A stretch of 64,000 nt of DNA from Kordiimonadaceae bacterium UBA4441 (GTDB lineage Bacteria > Pseudomonadota > Alphaproteobacteria > Sphingomonadales > Emcibacteraceae), in assembly GCA_002390425.1 (NCBI GenBank), contig DGPL01000040.1, positions 31,434 to 95,433 on the forward strand, in the 5' to 3' direction. How positions within the stretch are numbered: position 1 is the stretch's first letter; the number at the start of each line of letters is the position of its first letter. Below are positions 18,357 through 27,882 of the stretch, piece by piece. Position numbers and translations under genes: made by a program. The notes below the pieces were generated by a model that worked only from the letters and a program-made list of their open reading frames with translations, searched no databases and was not told where the DNA came from.

Positions 18357-18910
18357 TGAAAGAAAAATTTGAAAAAACGGTTAATGGCGGTGGTAAAATT
18401 TATCCATATAAAGGTGTTTGGCCAGAAATTGCAGAAGACGCTTTCATCGCGCCAGGTGCACGCATTATTGGCGATGTAAAAATTGGCAATCAAAGTAGCA
18501 TATGGTTTAATTGTGTTTTGCGCGGTGACGTTGGTAAAATTCGCATTGGGGAAAGATCTAACGTGCAAGACGGAAGTGTATTACACGTGGATAGTGGTGG
18601 AAATGATACCATTATTGGTAATGATGTTTTGATTGGGCATATGGCGATGGTTCATGGTACCACAATTGAAGATGAAGGCTTCGTTGGGTTTAGTGCGATG
18701 ACAATGGACGGTAGTTTAATTAAAAAGAATGGCATGCTTGCAGCTGGTTCACTTCTAAGTCCTGGGAAAACCGTGGGCGAAGGTGAAATGTGGATGGGAC
18801 GACCAGCAAAATTTGTTCGTGAACTCGGCGAAAGTGAATTTCGAGCTCTTTCCAAGGGGGCGGCAAAATATGTTCGTACAGCAATAGATTATCTTGATGA
18901 ATACAAGTGA
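18356..18910 (+). CDS. Gamma-carbonic-anhydrase family protein
   Basis: Left-handed beta-helix hexapeptide-repeat protein (184 residues) of the YrdA/PaaY gamma-class carbonic anhydrase family. The three zinc histidines appear in VLHVDSGG and in LIGHMAMVHGTTI, and the repeat pattern (IGDVKIGNQSSIWFNCVLRGD) runs through the middle. The start overlaps the upstream stop by one base. Many family members bind metal without proven carbonic anhydrase activity, so the reaction is not certain. Confidence 0.92.
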   Translation: MKEKFEKTVNGGGKIYPYKGVWPEIAEDAFIAPGARIIGDVKIGNQSSIWFNCVLRGDVGKIRIGERSNVQDGSVLHVDSGGNDTIIGNDVLIGHMAMVHGTTIEDEGFVGFSAMTMDGSLIKKNGMLAAGSLLSPGKTVGEGEMWMGRPAKFVRELGESEFRALSKGAAKYVRTAIDYLDEYK

Positions 18911-18992
18911 ATATAATTACTCGTTGCTTTAAATACTAATCTCATTAAAATTAACAAAAAAATAAAATACAAAATAGTATTGGGAGCATTTT

Positions 18993-20402
18993 ATGGAATC
19001 CACCTTAGCGGATCTCGCTGGGCAGCTTTATGGTATTGTCTGGAACGTGGTGATGCCCGTCTTGTTACTTGGAACGGGTGTATATTTAACAATTGGTCTT
19101 AAATTAATGCCGGTGCGGCGCTTAAAAGCTGGATTTCAAACACTTTTTAGTAAAAAATCAACACAACATACCGAAGCAAATGATGGTATTACCCCATTAC
19201 AGTCTTTAATGACGGCACTTTCCGGCACGATTGGCGCTGGTAACATTATTGGTGTGGCTTCTGCGATACTTATTGGTGGCCCCGGGGCTATTTTCTGGAT
19301 GTGGATGACGGCCCTTTGTGGAATGGCCACAAAATATGCAGAAGCATTGATGGCGATTAAATACCGTACGCGCAGTGAAGATGGCATGCTCATCGGTGGT
19401 CCCATGTATTATATTCGAATAGGGTTGGAAAAAAAATGGTGGTTCCTTGGTGCGGCCTACGCAATTATGATGGTCATCGCCGGTCTTGCCACTGGCCATA
19501 TGGTTCAAGCGAATGCTATTTCCGTCGTTTTAAGTGAAAATTTTGGCGTCAATAATTGGGTAACGGCGGTTCTGTTATCAATTTTGGTTTTTGTCGTTAT
19601 TATTGGCGGTGTGCGCTCAATTGCACGTATGGCTGAAATTACAGTGCCAACCATGAGTATTTTGTATTTATTATGTGGTGCGGTTATTCTGGTTATAAAT
19701 GTTGAAGCCATTCCAACTGCATTTGGTTTGATATTCGAGGGTGCTTTTAGTGGTACCGCTGCCGTAGGCGGTTTTGCGGGTGCAGCGATTTCAGCAGCGA
19801 TTGCACAAGGCGTATCACGCGGGCTTTATTCCAACGAAGCAGGAACAGGAAGTGCAGCTATCGCCCATGCATCATCGGAAACCAGTGATCCTATTCAACA
19901 AGGTGAGATCGCGATGCTTGGAACCGTGATTGATACGATTATTATTTGCACATTCACATCGCTAATTATATTGACGGTTCAAATTGATATTGGTGGTGTT
20001 GTTCAAAGTACATGGATGTTTGGTGATGATGGAAATTCTGGCGCTATTTTAACATCGCAGGCTTTTGCCGCGGGGCTACCAGGTGGTGGTTATGTCGTGA
20101 TTGTTGGTCAATTGGTCTTTTCATTTACTACAATCATCGCGTGGAGCTTATATGTGGAAAGAGCAGGTGTTTTCTTAAGCAGTGAAAAATTAATAATGGT
20201 CTTTAGACTGTTAAGCGTGGCGACGGTTTTCCTAGGGTGTGTAGGTGAATTTGCGACAATTTGGGCCTTTGGGTTGGCAACATTAGGTATTTTGGCTGCG
20301 CCAAATTTAATTGCGTTACTCATTAAAAGCCCGGAAATATTCCAAATGACACGAGAAGCACATCAAAAGCGACTTGAAATAAAAAAACAATCTGCTGAAT
20401 AA
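18993..20402 (+). CDS. Sodium:alanine symporter family (AGCS)
   Basis: Inner-membrane Na+-coupled amino-acid carrier of 469 residues with about eleven membrane helices. Diagnostic segments are TALSGTIGAGNIIGVASAI, GGPGAIFWMWMTALCGMATKYAE and the family signature GVSRGLYSNEAGTGSAAIAHASS. Alanine or glycine is the expected substrate. A GGGAGC ribosome site precedes the ATG. The NSS transporter gene starts 17 bases downstream, so the two symporters are probably one transcript. Confidence 0.94.
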   Translation: MESTLADLAGQLYGIVWNVVMPVLLLGTGVYLTIGLKLMPVRRLKAGFQTLFSKKSTQHTEANDGITPLQSLMTALSGTIGAGNIIGVASAILIGGPGAIFWMWMTALCGMATKYAEALMAIKYRTRSEDGMLIGGPMYYIRIGLEKKWWFLGAAYAIMMVIAGLATGHMVQANAISVVLSENFGVNNWVTAVLLSILVFVVIIGGVRSIARMAEITVPTMSILYLLCGAVILVINVEAIPTAFGLIFEGAFSGTAAVGGFAGAAISAAIAQGVSRGLYSNEAGTGSAAIAHASSETSDPIQQGEIAMLGTVIDTIIICTFTSLIILTVQIDIGGVVQSTWMFGDDGNSGAILTSQAFAAGLPGGGYVVIVGQLVFSFTTIIAWSLYVERAGVFLSSEKLIMVFRLLSVATVFLGCVGEFATIWAFGLATLGILAAPNLIALLIKSPEIFQMTREAHQKRLEIKKQSAE

Positions 20403-20419
20403 TCAGGGAAGGTAAAAGT

Positions 20420-21787
20420 ATGGCGATAAGTTCTGAACATGAAATGAAAAGTCAGTGGAATTCAAGAACGGGTTTCCTGTTAGCTGCCGTTGGTGGTGCC
20501 ATTGGACTTGGTAATATTTGGCGATTTCCATTTGAGGCGGGTGAAAATGGTGGTGCCGCTTTTGTTATTATTTATGTTGGTTTTGTTATCATTATTGGAT
20601 TCCCGCTTCTTGCCGCTGAAACAATGCTTGGACGGTACGGTAAGCAAGGGGCTGTTACTAATTTTGGCCATGTCGCCAGAATGGAAAACAAATCACAAAA
20701 TTGGAAGTATATCGGCTGGTTTATCGCCTTTAGCTCATTCATTTTATGTTCTTATTATAGTGTGATTGCGGGGACGACGGCTGCATATGCTTATGAAGCA
20801 GTGATGGGAAGTTTTGTGGGTATTACACCCGATGGCGCCGTCGATCTTTATGCAAGTTATTCCAGTAATCCTTTTAAACTGACATTTTGGCATGCTTTCT
20901 TCATGATAGTCTGCGCATTAATTCTATCAAATAAACTGAATGATGGAATTGAAAGAATGACATCAATCGCGATGCCAATCTTCTTCTTTCTATTACTATC
21001 ACTTATTGTGATGGCCGCATTCATTGGTGATTTTGCCGCGGGCGCTGCGTTTTTATTTGAACCTGATTTTTCAAAAGTAACGCTTGAAGTAGTCGTAAGC
21101 GCGCTTGGTCAAGCATTCTTCTCTATCGGTGTTGCCCTTGGGATCATGCTTACATTTGGTGCTTATTTGCCGCAAGAAACATCTATCGTTAAATCAGCAT
21201 TTATCATCTGTATTGCGGATACTTGTGTCGCTGTTTTTGCGGGTCTTTCAATATTCCCAATCGTATTTGGTTTCGGGATGGAGCCTAATGTTGGCTCGGC
21301 GCTTGTATTTAATACTATGACTGTTGCATTTGGCCAGTTAGAATATGGTGGCATTGTTGGTGCTGGATTCTTTACGCTTCTGGCGATCGCTGGGTTTACA
21401 ACACTTCTAGCATTGATGGAACAAATGGTCGTTTATTTGAATAAATTTTATGATATGACACGCCGTAAATCTGCATCTATTGTAACTGGTTCTATATTCC
21501 TAGTAGGTATGCTGTCCGTATTTTCGAGTAATATTCTTTCACATGTGAAGATCGCTGGATTAGGGCTCCTTGATAGCTTTGACTGGTATGTCAATCAAAT
21601 CGGATTACCACTTGGTGGATTGCTCACCGCTGTATTTGTTGGTTGGGTTATCAAAAAGCAGAATGTGATAGAAGCCTTCGGTGAAAATGAAAGTCATCTT
21701 GATCTTCTTTACATGGTAATCAAGTTTTTATGTCCAATTGCGATAGCCATTGTTTTTGTCTCTCAAATCGTTGCGCAATTTAATTAA
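20420..21787 (+). CDS. Neurotransmitter:sodium symporter family (NSS/SNF)
   Basis: Na+-dependent amino-acid transporter of the LeuT fold, 455 residues. The first helix carries the signature FLLAAVGGAIGLGNIWRFPF with the unwound substrate-binding stretch, followed by GGAAFVIIYVGFVIIIGFPL. The later helix ALGQAFFSIGVALGIMLTFG contributes to the sodium site in this family. The substrate cannot be told from sequence; small neutral amino acids are typical. A terminator-like hairpin follows at 21823-21847. Confidence 0.94.
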   Translation: MAISSEHEMKSQWNSRTGFLLAAVGGAIGLGNIWRFPFEAGENGGAAFVIIYVGFVIIIGFPLLAAETMLGRYGKQGAVTNFGHVARMENKSQNWKYIGWFIAFSSFILCSYYSVIAGTTAAYAYEAVMGSFVGITPDGAVDLYASYSSNPFKLTFWHAFFMIVCALILSNKLNDGIERMTSIAMPIFFFLLLSLIVMAAFIGDFAAGAAFLFEPDFSKVTLEVVVSALGQAFFSIGVALGIMLTFGAYLPQETSIVKSAFIICIADTCVAVFAGLSIFPIVFGFGMEPNVGSALVFNTMTVAFGQLEYGGIVGAGFFTLLAIAGFTTLLALMEQMVVYLNKFYDMTRRKSASIVTGSIFLVGMLSVFSSNILSHVKIAGLGLLDSFDWYVNQIGLPLGGLLTAVFVGWVIKKQNVIEAFGENESHLDLLYMVIKFLCPIAIAIVFVSQIVAQFN

Positions 21788-21822
21788 ATCATAAAGTACA
21801 TTTTTTAGCTTTTCCAATGCAG

Positions 21823-21847
21823 AATCCTGTTCCCTGAACGGGATTTT
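21823..21847 (+). terminator. Hairpin terminator after the symporter pair
   Basis: A ten-base-pair stem (AATCCTGTTC with GAACGGGATT, one T-G wobble) closes a three-base CCT loop and is followed by only four T residues. It lies about 36 bases after the NSS transporter stop and before the next aminotransferase. The stem is good but the T tract is short. Confidence 0.55.
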
Positions 21848-21889
21848 GCTGTTATTAGAGGGCGGAATTATATTGTTCTCATTGATTAT

Positions 21890-23122
21890 ATGGAAAATAC
21901 AATGGATTCTGAATTTTACAGAATAAAAAGATTGCCGCCTTATGTTTTTGCAGAAGTAAACGCGATGAAAGCAAAAGCAAGAGCCGCGGGTGAGGATATC
22001 ATTGATTTAGGAATGGGAAACCCTGACCTTATGCCACCACAACATGTGATGGATAAGGTAACGGAAACCATGTATGATCCAAAGGCGCACCGTTATTCTG
22101 TGTCAAAAGGCATTCACGGTTTACGTAAAGCAATGGCCGGTTATTATGAACGGCGCTTTAATGTATCCCTCGATCCAAATAGCGAAGTTATTGCAACGTT
22201 AGGGTCTAAAGAAGGGTTAGCAAATTTAGCGCAAGCCATTACGGCGCCGGGCGATGTAATTCTTGTGCCTAACCCAAGCTATCCGATCCATCATTTTGGT
22301 TTTATAATTGCTGGTGCGACGATGCGTCATCTTCCGACAACCGAAGATCAAGATTTTATGGATATATTGGAACAGGCGGTTAAACACAGTATTCCAAAAC
22401 CATTAGCACTCGTTTTAAATTTTCCGTCAAACCCCACGGCGCAAGTTGTGGATTTGGATTTTTATAAAGAGGTAGTCGCTTTTTGTAAAAAACATGAAAT
22501 ATATATTTTATCTGACCTAGCTTATGCTGAAATCTATTTCAATGATACCCCACCACCTTCCATTCTTCAGGTAGAAGGCGCGCGAGATATTGCCGTTGAA
22601 TTTACATCAATGAGCAAAACATATTCTATGGCTGGTTGGCGTATGGGTTTTGCCGTTGGAAATAAGAAACTTATTGGTGCTTTAACGCGCATGAAATCAT
22701 ATGTTGATTATGGTGCCTTTACGCCAATACAAGTTGCTGCTACGGCCGCTTTGAATGGCCCTCAAGACTGTATTGACTTTGCAAGAAAGACTTATAAAAC
22801 ACGCAGGGATGTTCTCGTGAACGGCATGGCGGGTTCTGGTTGGGAAATTCCGTCACCAGAGGCGACAATGTTTGCTTGGGTGCCGCTTCCTAGCGGGTGG
22901 GAAAAAGTCGGATCAAACGAATTTTCAAAATCATTACTTGAACATGCGAAGGTTGCCGTTGCACCTGGAATAGGTTTTGGTGAATATGGTGACGGTTTTG
23001 TTCGCATTGCGCTAGTGGAAAATGAGCAACGTATCCGACAAGCAATTAGAAATATGAAGCAATTCATGAAAAAAAGTGATCAATATTTAAATCAGATTAT
23101 AGAAAAGAAAAAAGGAAATTAA
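21890..23122 (+). CDS. Aminotransferase class I (alanine/diaminopimelate type)
   Basis: PLP aminotransferase of 410 residues, of the group found next to hom in alphaproteobacteria and usually named alanine-synthesising or LL-diaminopimelate-like transaminase. Seen are IIDLGMGNPDLMPPQHV, LGSKEGLANLAQAI, NFPSNPTAQ, LSDLAYAEIYF, the Schiff-base lysine in SMSKTYSMAGWRMGFAVG and the carboxylate arginine in GFVRIALVENEQR. A second ATG at 21902 is an equally good start. GTG of hom follows 1 base after its stop. Amino-acid product is uncertain; glutamate-pyruvate transamination is the most likely. Confidence 0.9.
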   Translation: MENTMDSEFYRIKRLPPYVFAEVNAMKAKARAAGEDIIDLGMGNPDLMPPQHVMDKVTETMYDPKAHRYSVSKGIHGLRKAMAGYYERRFNVSLDPNSEVIATLGSKEGLANLAQAITAPGDVILVPNPSYPIHHFGFIIAGATMRHLPTTEDQDFMDILEQAVKHSIPKPLALVLNFPSNPTAQVVDLDFYKEVVAFCKKHEIYILSDLAYAEIYFNDTPPPSILQVEGARDIAVEFTSMSKTYSMAGWRMGFAVGNKKLIGALTRMKSYVDYGAFTPIQVAATAALNGPQDCIDFARKTYKTRRDVLVNGMAGSGWEIPSPEATMFAWVPLPSGWEKVGSNEFSKSLLEHAKVAVAPGIGFGEYGDGFVRIALVENEQRIRQAIRNMKQFMKKSDQYLNQIIEKKKGN

Positions 23123-23123
23123 A

Positions 23124-24416
23124 GTGAGTACTCCTTTAAAAGTGGCTGTCGCGGGTCTTGGGAATGTAGGCGTTGGCGTAGTTAAAATACTGGAACAGCA
23201 TAAAGAATTAATCAAAGAACGAGCGGGCCGTGAAATTCAAATAGCGGCGGTTTCAGCCAGAAGTAAAACACAAGATCGTGGTATAGATTTATCGCCATAT
23301 GCATGGGTTGATAACGCGGCCGACATGGCAGATATTGATGATGTAGATATTGTTATTGAATTAATTGGCGGTGAAGACGGTATTGCTTATACACTTTCAC
23401 AAAACACACTTAAAAACGTTAAATCACTTGTTACAGCGAACAAAGCTATGGTTGCGCATCACGGTGCCGTACTTGCTGATTTGGCACAAAATAATGGCGT
23501 TGCGCTACGTTATGAAGCAGCCGTCGCTGGCGGTATTCCAATCATTAAAGCGATTGGCGAAGGGTTAGCCGCAAATGAACTAACTCAAGTTTATGGCATT
23601 ATGAACGGAACGACCAATTATATGCTGACACATATGGAAAGTCGTGGCCTTTCATATGATGAAATTTTAGATGAGGTTACTGAATTAGGATATCTAGAGG
23701 CTGACCCTGCACTTGATCTCGATGGTATTGATGCAGCTCATAAATTAGCAATTTTAAGCAGTGTTGCATTTGGCACAAAAACTGATTTCAAAAATGTATA
23801 TATTGAAGGTATCCGTAAAATCGCAGGAATTGATATCGATAACGCAAAAGAATTTGGTTTTCGGATCAAATTACTGGGTATGACAAAATATGAAAATGGT
23901 ACATTAAGCCAACGCGTGCATCCTGTCATGATCGACCGAAACCTTCCGATCGCGAGCGTGATGGACGGATTTAACGCGTTGGTTGTTGATGGTGATTATA
24001 TTGACCGAACATTTTATCAAGGCCGCGGTGCTGGTGAGGGGCCAACCGCATCGGCTGTGGTTGCTGACTTAATTGATATCGCACGCGGTCATACGGGGGC
24101 TGCTTTCTATAAGCCTGCATCAACATTGGTGGATGCTGAGCCTGTATCAATTAATCAGCGTAAAGGTGAATATTATATTCGCATTCTCGCTAATGATGAA
24201 ACCGGTGTTATGGCTGATATTACATCCGCTTTAAAAGCATCGGGCGTCTCAATTGATCAAATGAAACAAAAGCCGGCGGAAGTGCAAGGAAAAGTCTATG
24301 TTGCCATCGCCACACACGAAACAACGGAAACCGCATTAAGAGATGCCATTAATCGAATTAATGAACTTTCTGTTGTATTAGAACCAACTATGTCTATAAG
24401 AATTGAAAAATTATAA
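23124..24416 (+). CDS. hom: Homoserine dehydrogenase
   Basis: NAD(P)-dependent reduction of aspartate semialdehyde to homoserine, on the way to threonine and methionine. The Rossmann motif GLGNVGVGVV lies near the start, the catalytic domain shows YGIMNGTTNYMLTHM, LGYLEADPALDLDGIDAAHKL and FYQGRGAGEGPTASAVVADL, and a C-terminal ACT domain (from about residue 350) suggests feedback control. The start is GTG with AAAGGA seven bases upstream. Length (430) is normal. Confidence 0.97.
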   Translation: MSTPLKVAVAGLGNVGVGVVKILEQHKELIKERAGREIQIAAVSARSKTQDRGIDLSPYAWVDNAADMADIDDVDIVIELIGGEDGIAYTLSQNTLKNVKSLVTANKAMVAHHGAVLADLAQNNGVALRYEAAVAGGIPIIKAIGEGLAANELTQVYGIMNGTTNYMLTHMESRGLSYDEILDEVTELGYLEADPALDLDGIDAAHKLAILSSVAFGTKTDFKNVYIEGIRKIAGIDIDNAKEFGFRIKLLGMTKYENGTLSQRVHPVMIDRNLPIASVMDGFNALVVDGDYIDRTFYQGRGAGEGPTASAVVADLIDIARGHTGAAFYKPASTLVDAEPVSINQRKGEYYIRILANDETGVMADITSALKASGVSIDQMKQKPAEVQGKVYVAIATHETTETALRDAINRINELSVVLEPTMSIRIEKL

Positions 24417-24478
24417 ATTTCAGTTATATTCGCCACATAGAAATATTAGTAAATATTTTTTAAAAATAGGAAATAATT

Positions 24479-25456
24479 ATGGCAGTTAATTCAACATTGG
24501 ACCGTATCTTCGTACTCGAATTAGTACGTGTCACAGAATCAGCCGCGATTGCAGCAGCAAAACTTGTGGGTATGGGTGACGAAAAAGCAGCTGACGCTGC
24601 CGCCGTTGAATCTATGCGTAATGAGTTTAATCAACTCGATATTAAAGGCCGTATTGTGATCGGTGAAGGTGAGCGCGATGAAGCGCCTATGCTTTATATC
24701 GGTGAAGAAGTCGGCACCGGCAATGGTCCTGAAATTGATATTGCACTTGACCCATTAGAGGGAACAACAATCGCTGCGAAAGCAATGCAAAATTCACTTG
24801 CTGTTGTTGCACTAGCTGAAAAAGGTAACCTTTTAAACGCTCCTGATGTTTATATGGATAAAATTGCTGTTGGCCCAGGTCTTCCTAAAGGTATTATTGA
24901 TCTTGATAAATCAGTAGAAGAAAATATTAAAGCCGTTGCCGATGCAAAAGGCCGTCAAGTAAGCGACATATTGGTTTGTGTTTTAGACCGTCCTCGACAT
25001 GGTGATATTATTGAAAAAGTTCGTGCTTGTGGCGCGCGCGTAAAATTAATTGGTGACGGTGATGTTGCCGGTGTTATTGACACAACAAATCCTGATACAT
25101 CTGTTGATATTTATATGGGATCAGGTGGCGCACCTGAAGGTGTTCTTGCCGCGGCGGCACTTCGCTGTATCGGTGGACAAATTCAAGGCCGCTTGACATT
25201 CAGAAATGATACTGAACGTGGACGTGCGCGTAAATGGGGTATCGAAGACCTTGACCGTAAATATTCAACTGAAGAAATGGCCGCGGGTGATGTTATTTTT
25301 GCTGCAACAGGTGTTACTGACGGTACTTTACTTCGTGGTGTTCATACAACGATTGACGGTAAAGGATACACGACGGAAACAGTTGTGATGCGTTCAGCAT
25401 CAAAAACGGTTCGCCGCATCCAAACCGAACACAACCGCGAAATTAAATTAACTTAA
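24479..25456 (+). CDS. glpX: Fructose-1,6-bisphosphatase class II
   Basis: Metal-dependent phosphatase of gluconeogenesis, 325 residues. The family motifs GRIVIGEGERDEAPMLYIGE and DPLEGTTIAAKAMQNSLAVV carry the metal and substrate contacts, and YMGSGGAPEGVLAAAALRC follows. The gene sits between hom and recJ, which is the standard alphaproteobacterial order. A GGAAATAA ribosome site precedes the ATG. Confidence 0.96.
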   Translation: MAVNSTLDRIFVLELVRVTESAAIAAAKLVGMGDEKAADAAAVESMRNEFNQLDIKGRIVIGEGERDEAPMLYIGEEVGTGNGPEIDIALDPLEGTTIAAKAMQNSLAVVALAEKGNLLNAPDVYMDKIAVGPGLPKGIIDLDKSVEENIKAVADAKGRQVSDILVCVLDRPRHGDIIEKVRACGARVKLIGDGDVAGVIDTTNPDTSVDIYMGSGGAPEGVLAAAALRCIGGQIQGRLTFRNDTERGRARKWGIEDLDRKYSTEEMAAGDVIFAATGVTDGTLLRGVHTTIDGKGYTTETVVMRSASKTVRRIQTEHNREIKLT

Positions 25457-25465
25457 TATATCTTT

Positions 25466-27274
25466 ATGACGAATGATCAAAATTCCATAGCCGAGCATGA
25501 CTTAATCTTGGCTGTGGAAAAATCAATTACAGGGCGGGCTTGGGTAGCGCGCCCTGCTGAAAATCGTTTCGTGCAAGCAATTGCTCAAAATCATGATCTG
25601 CCGGAAATTGTGGCGCGTGTTATTGTCGGGCGCGGTATAACTGTTGATGAAGCCACTACATTTTTAAACCCAACCTTAAAGGAAACGCTTCCTGACCCTT
25701 CCCATTTTAAAGATATGGATAAAGCCTGCAACCGAATTGCGGATGCCATTGTTTCGGGTGAGAAAGTAGCCGTTTTTGGTGATTATGATGTTGATGGGGC
25801 AACTTCATCAGCAATATTCAAAAGATTTTTTAAATCTATCAATCAAGATATAACGGCCTATATCCCTGATCGAATGTCAGAAGGTTACGGCCCCAATACC
25901 AAAGCCTTATTAGAATTAAAAGCTGCGGGTCATAAATTGGTCATTACCGTTGATTGTGGCATCGTATCATTCGATCCGTTGTCTGCGGCTCATGGTGCGG
26001 GACTTGATGTCATTGTCGTTGATCATCATCAGGCGGAAGCAAGACTGCCGGACGCGGTCGCTGTGGTTAACCCCAATCGATTGGATGAAGAGCAGGGGTA
26101 TGGTCAGCTTGCCGCTATCGGTGTCAGTTTCATCACCATCGTCGGCATAAATCGTGAGCTTAGAAATCGTGGATGGTATAAAGAACAAAGCATTAAAGAG
26201 CCTAATATCATTGAATGGCTGGACTTGGTAGCGCTTGGCACAATTTGTGACGTCGTGCCACTTGTCGGTATTAATCGCGCTCTAGTTTCGCAGGGACTTA
26301 AAATTATGGCTACCCGCGGCAATGTGGGTTTAAAAGCGCTTAGTGATGTGGCGGGTATTTCAGAAACGCCTGGAACTTATCATGCAGGATTTCTTCTTGG
26401 TCCACGGGTTAATGCCGGTGGACGTGTCGGAAGATCGGAAGCAGGAACAATTTTATTAAGTACCGATGATGAAGAAGAAGCCGTAAAAATTTCCTCAGAA
26501 CTTAATACTTATAATGCGGAACGCCAAGCCATTGAAGCAATGGTGCTTGAAGATGCAATGGACCAAGTCAGTCAAAAAATTGGCCCAGGCGGTATTGTGC
26601 CACCGATCATCATCGCATCTGGTCATGGTTGGCATCCTGGCGTGATCGGCATTGTCGCAGGACGGCTTAAGGAACATTTTGGAAGACCAACAATCATCAT
26701 AGCGATTGATGAAAATGGCGATGCCAAAGGGTCAGGGCGGTCAATTACCGGTGTTGACCTTGGTTCGGCGATTACGGCCGCTAGACAAGCGGAAATTTTA
26801 ACGGCGGGTGGCGGTCATGCAATGGCGGCGGGACTGAGCATGCGCGGTGAACAAATTGACGCTTTGAATGAATTCCTAACGGATAGATTAAGAATAAATG
26901 TTGATGACGCCGTGAAGTCATTATCCTTAAAACTTGATGGCGTATTATCTTTATCGGCGGTAAATCCCGACTTGGTTCATATGCTTGATCAAATTGGACC
27001 TTTCGGGCAGGGTAATGCAGGGCCGCGTTTTGCATTTTCTGATGCATTTGTAAGCTATGTAGATGTGGTCGGTAAAGATCATGTGAAATGCTCTTTCAAA
27101 GGCGGCGATGGCTGCACCGTCAAAGCCATGTCGTTTCGCTCCGCTGATAAGCCTCTAGGGCGGCTTTTACTGGATTCTCGTGGGAAAAGTATAAAAATCG
27201 CGGGAACCATTAGAAATAACACATGGAATGGCCGCACAAGCGCGGAAATATTTATTGATGATGCATCTGAATAG
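25466..27274 (+). CDS. recJ: Single-stranded-DNA-specific exonuclease RecJ
   Basis: 5'-3' exonuclease acting in recombination and mismatch repair. The DHH-family motifs are present: FGDYDVDGATSSAIF, VITVDCG, VVDHHQAEARLPDA, and in the DHHA1 domain RVNAGGRVGRSEAG and AGGGHAMAAGLSM, followed by an OB-fold C-terminal region. Length (602) is normal. The ATG lies 9 bases after the glpX stop. Confidence 0.96.
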   Translation: MTNDQNSIAEHDLILAVEKSITGRAWVARPAENRFVQAIAQNHDLPEIVARVIVGRGITVDEATTFLNPTLKETLPDPSHFKDMDKACNRIADAIVSGEKVAVFGDYDVDGATSSAIFKRFFKSINQDITAYIPDRMSEGYGPNTKALLELKAAGHKLVITVDCGIVSFDPLSAAHGAGLDVIVVDHHQAEARLPDAVAVVNPNRLDEEQGYGQLAAIGVSFITIVGINRELRNRGWYKEQSIKEPNIIEWLDLVALGTICDVVPLVGINRALVSQGLKIMATRGNVGLKALSDVAGISETPGTYHAGFLLGPRVNAGGRVGRSEAGTILLSTDDEEEAVKISSELNTYNAERQAIEAMVLEDAMDQVSQKIGPGGIVPPIIIASGHGWHPGVIGIVAGRLKEHFGRPTIIIAIDENGDAKGSGRSITGVDLGSAITAARQAEILTAGGGHAMAAGLSMRGEQIDALNEFLTDRLRINVDDAVKSLSLKLDGVLSLSAVNPDLVHMLDQIGPFGQGNAGPRFAFSDAFVSYVDVVGKDHVKCSFKGGDGCTVKAMSFRSADKPLGRLLLDSRGKSIKIAGTIRNNTWNGRTSAEIFIDDASE

Positions 27275-27336
27275 TCTGGATAACTCAGGAATTTAGGGCA
27301 TTTTTAAAAAAAGTCATCTATATTACAAAAAAGCTA

Positions 27337-27365
27337 TTGACCGAATGGACGTGAAGGGTTAGAAA
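27337..27365 (+). promoter_or_regulatory. Candidate sigma-70 promoter of tRNA-Glu
   Basis: TTGACC at 27337-27342 and TAGAAA at 27360-27365 are separated by 17 bases, placing a transcription start about 15 bases before the tRNA. Position and spacing are right; the -10 box is imperfect. Confidence 0.5.
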
Positions 27366-27385
27366 CCACCCACACCGATATAGAT

Positions 27386-27460
27386 GGCCCCTTCGTCTAG
27401 CGGTTAGGACGCGGCCCTTTCACGGCTGAAACACGGGTTCGATTCCCGTAGGGGTCACCA
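27386..27460 (+). tRNA. tRNA-Glu (anticodon TTC)
   Basis: The 75-base element folds as a cloverleaf. The acceptor stem pairs GGCCCCT with AGGGGTC (one G-T pair), the D arm contains TAGCGGTTAGGA, the anticodon stem CGGCC/GGCTG (one mismatch or wobble) encloses CTTTCAC with anticodon TTC, and the T arm is ACGGG-TTCGATT-CCCGT. The 3' CCA is encoded. A promoter and a terminator flank it, so it is transcribed alone, downstream of recJ. Confidence 0.97.
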
Positions 27461-27484
27461 CTTCTTCTAAAGAAGTTCGGTACT

Positions 27485-27524
27485 AAAAAAAGTGCCAACG
27501 GCAATCGCCCGAGGCGCTTTTTTT
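27485..27524 (+). terminator. Rho-independent terminator after tRNA-Glu
   Basis: An A-run followed by AGTGCC pairs with GGCGCT followed by seven T residues around a 16-base loop (A7-AGTGCC ... GGCGCT-T7, one G-T pair). It begins 25 bases after the tRNA and is the natural end of that transcript. Confidence 0.8.
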
Positions 27525-27637
27525 ATGGGAGAAATCCATATATAAGAAATCTTCATGAAACTGTAACACCACTTTTGTTGACAAGAATATATAAACTGGT
27601 TTTTATGAAATATCTTAATTTTTAAAGGTGATGAACC

Positions 27638-27877
27638 ATGAAATTTTATACTTTTATCCTAATTCTCGTTTTAGCTTTGGTTGCAACCGGATGTGAAACG
27701 GGAACAAATAGCGGAAGAGCAGATGGTGTAACAGGTGTTGTGACTAATTATGCGTGGGATGGTTTTACAGATAGCGATGGAAACACCGTTTATAGTTGCC
27801 GTAATATAAATACGCGTGAATATGTTGATAACAAACTTTGTAGTGGCCCAAGAAACGACGACACTTGGCCAAATTAA
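27638..27877 (+). CDS. Small lipoprotein, unknown function
   Basis: 79-residue protein with a type II signal peptide (FILILVLALVATGC), acylated cysteine predicted at residue 19. The mature part is about 60 residues with two further cysteines (YSCRNIN and NKLCSGP), which could form a disulfide in the periplasm. An AAAGGTGATG ribosome site precedes it. It converges with the BLUF gene, only 5 bases separating the stops. I do not recognise the family. Confidence 0.75.
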   Translation: MKFYTFILILVLALVATGCETGTNSGRADGVTGVVTNYAWDGFTDSDGNTVYSCRNINTREYVDNKLCSGPRNDDTWPN

Positions 27878-27882
27878 TTCAT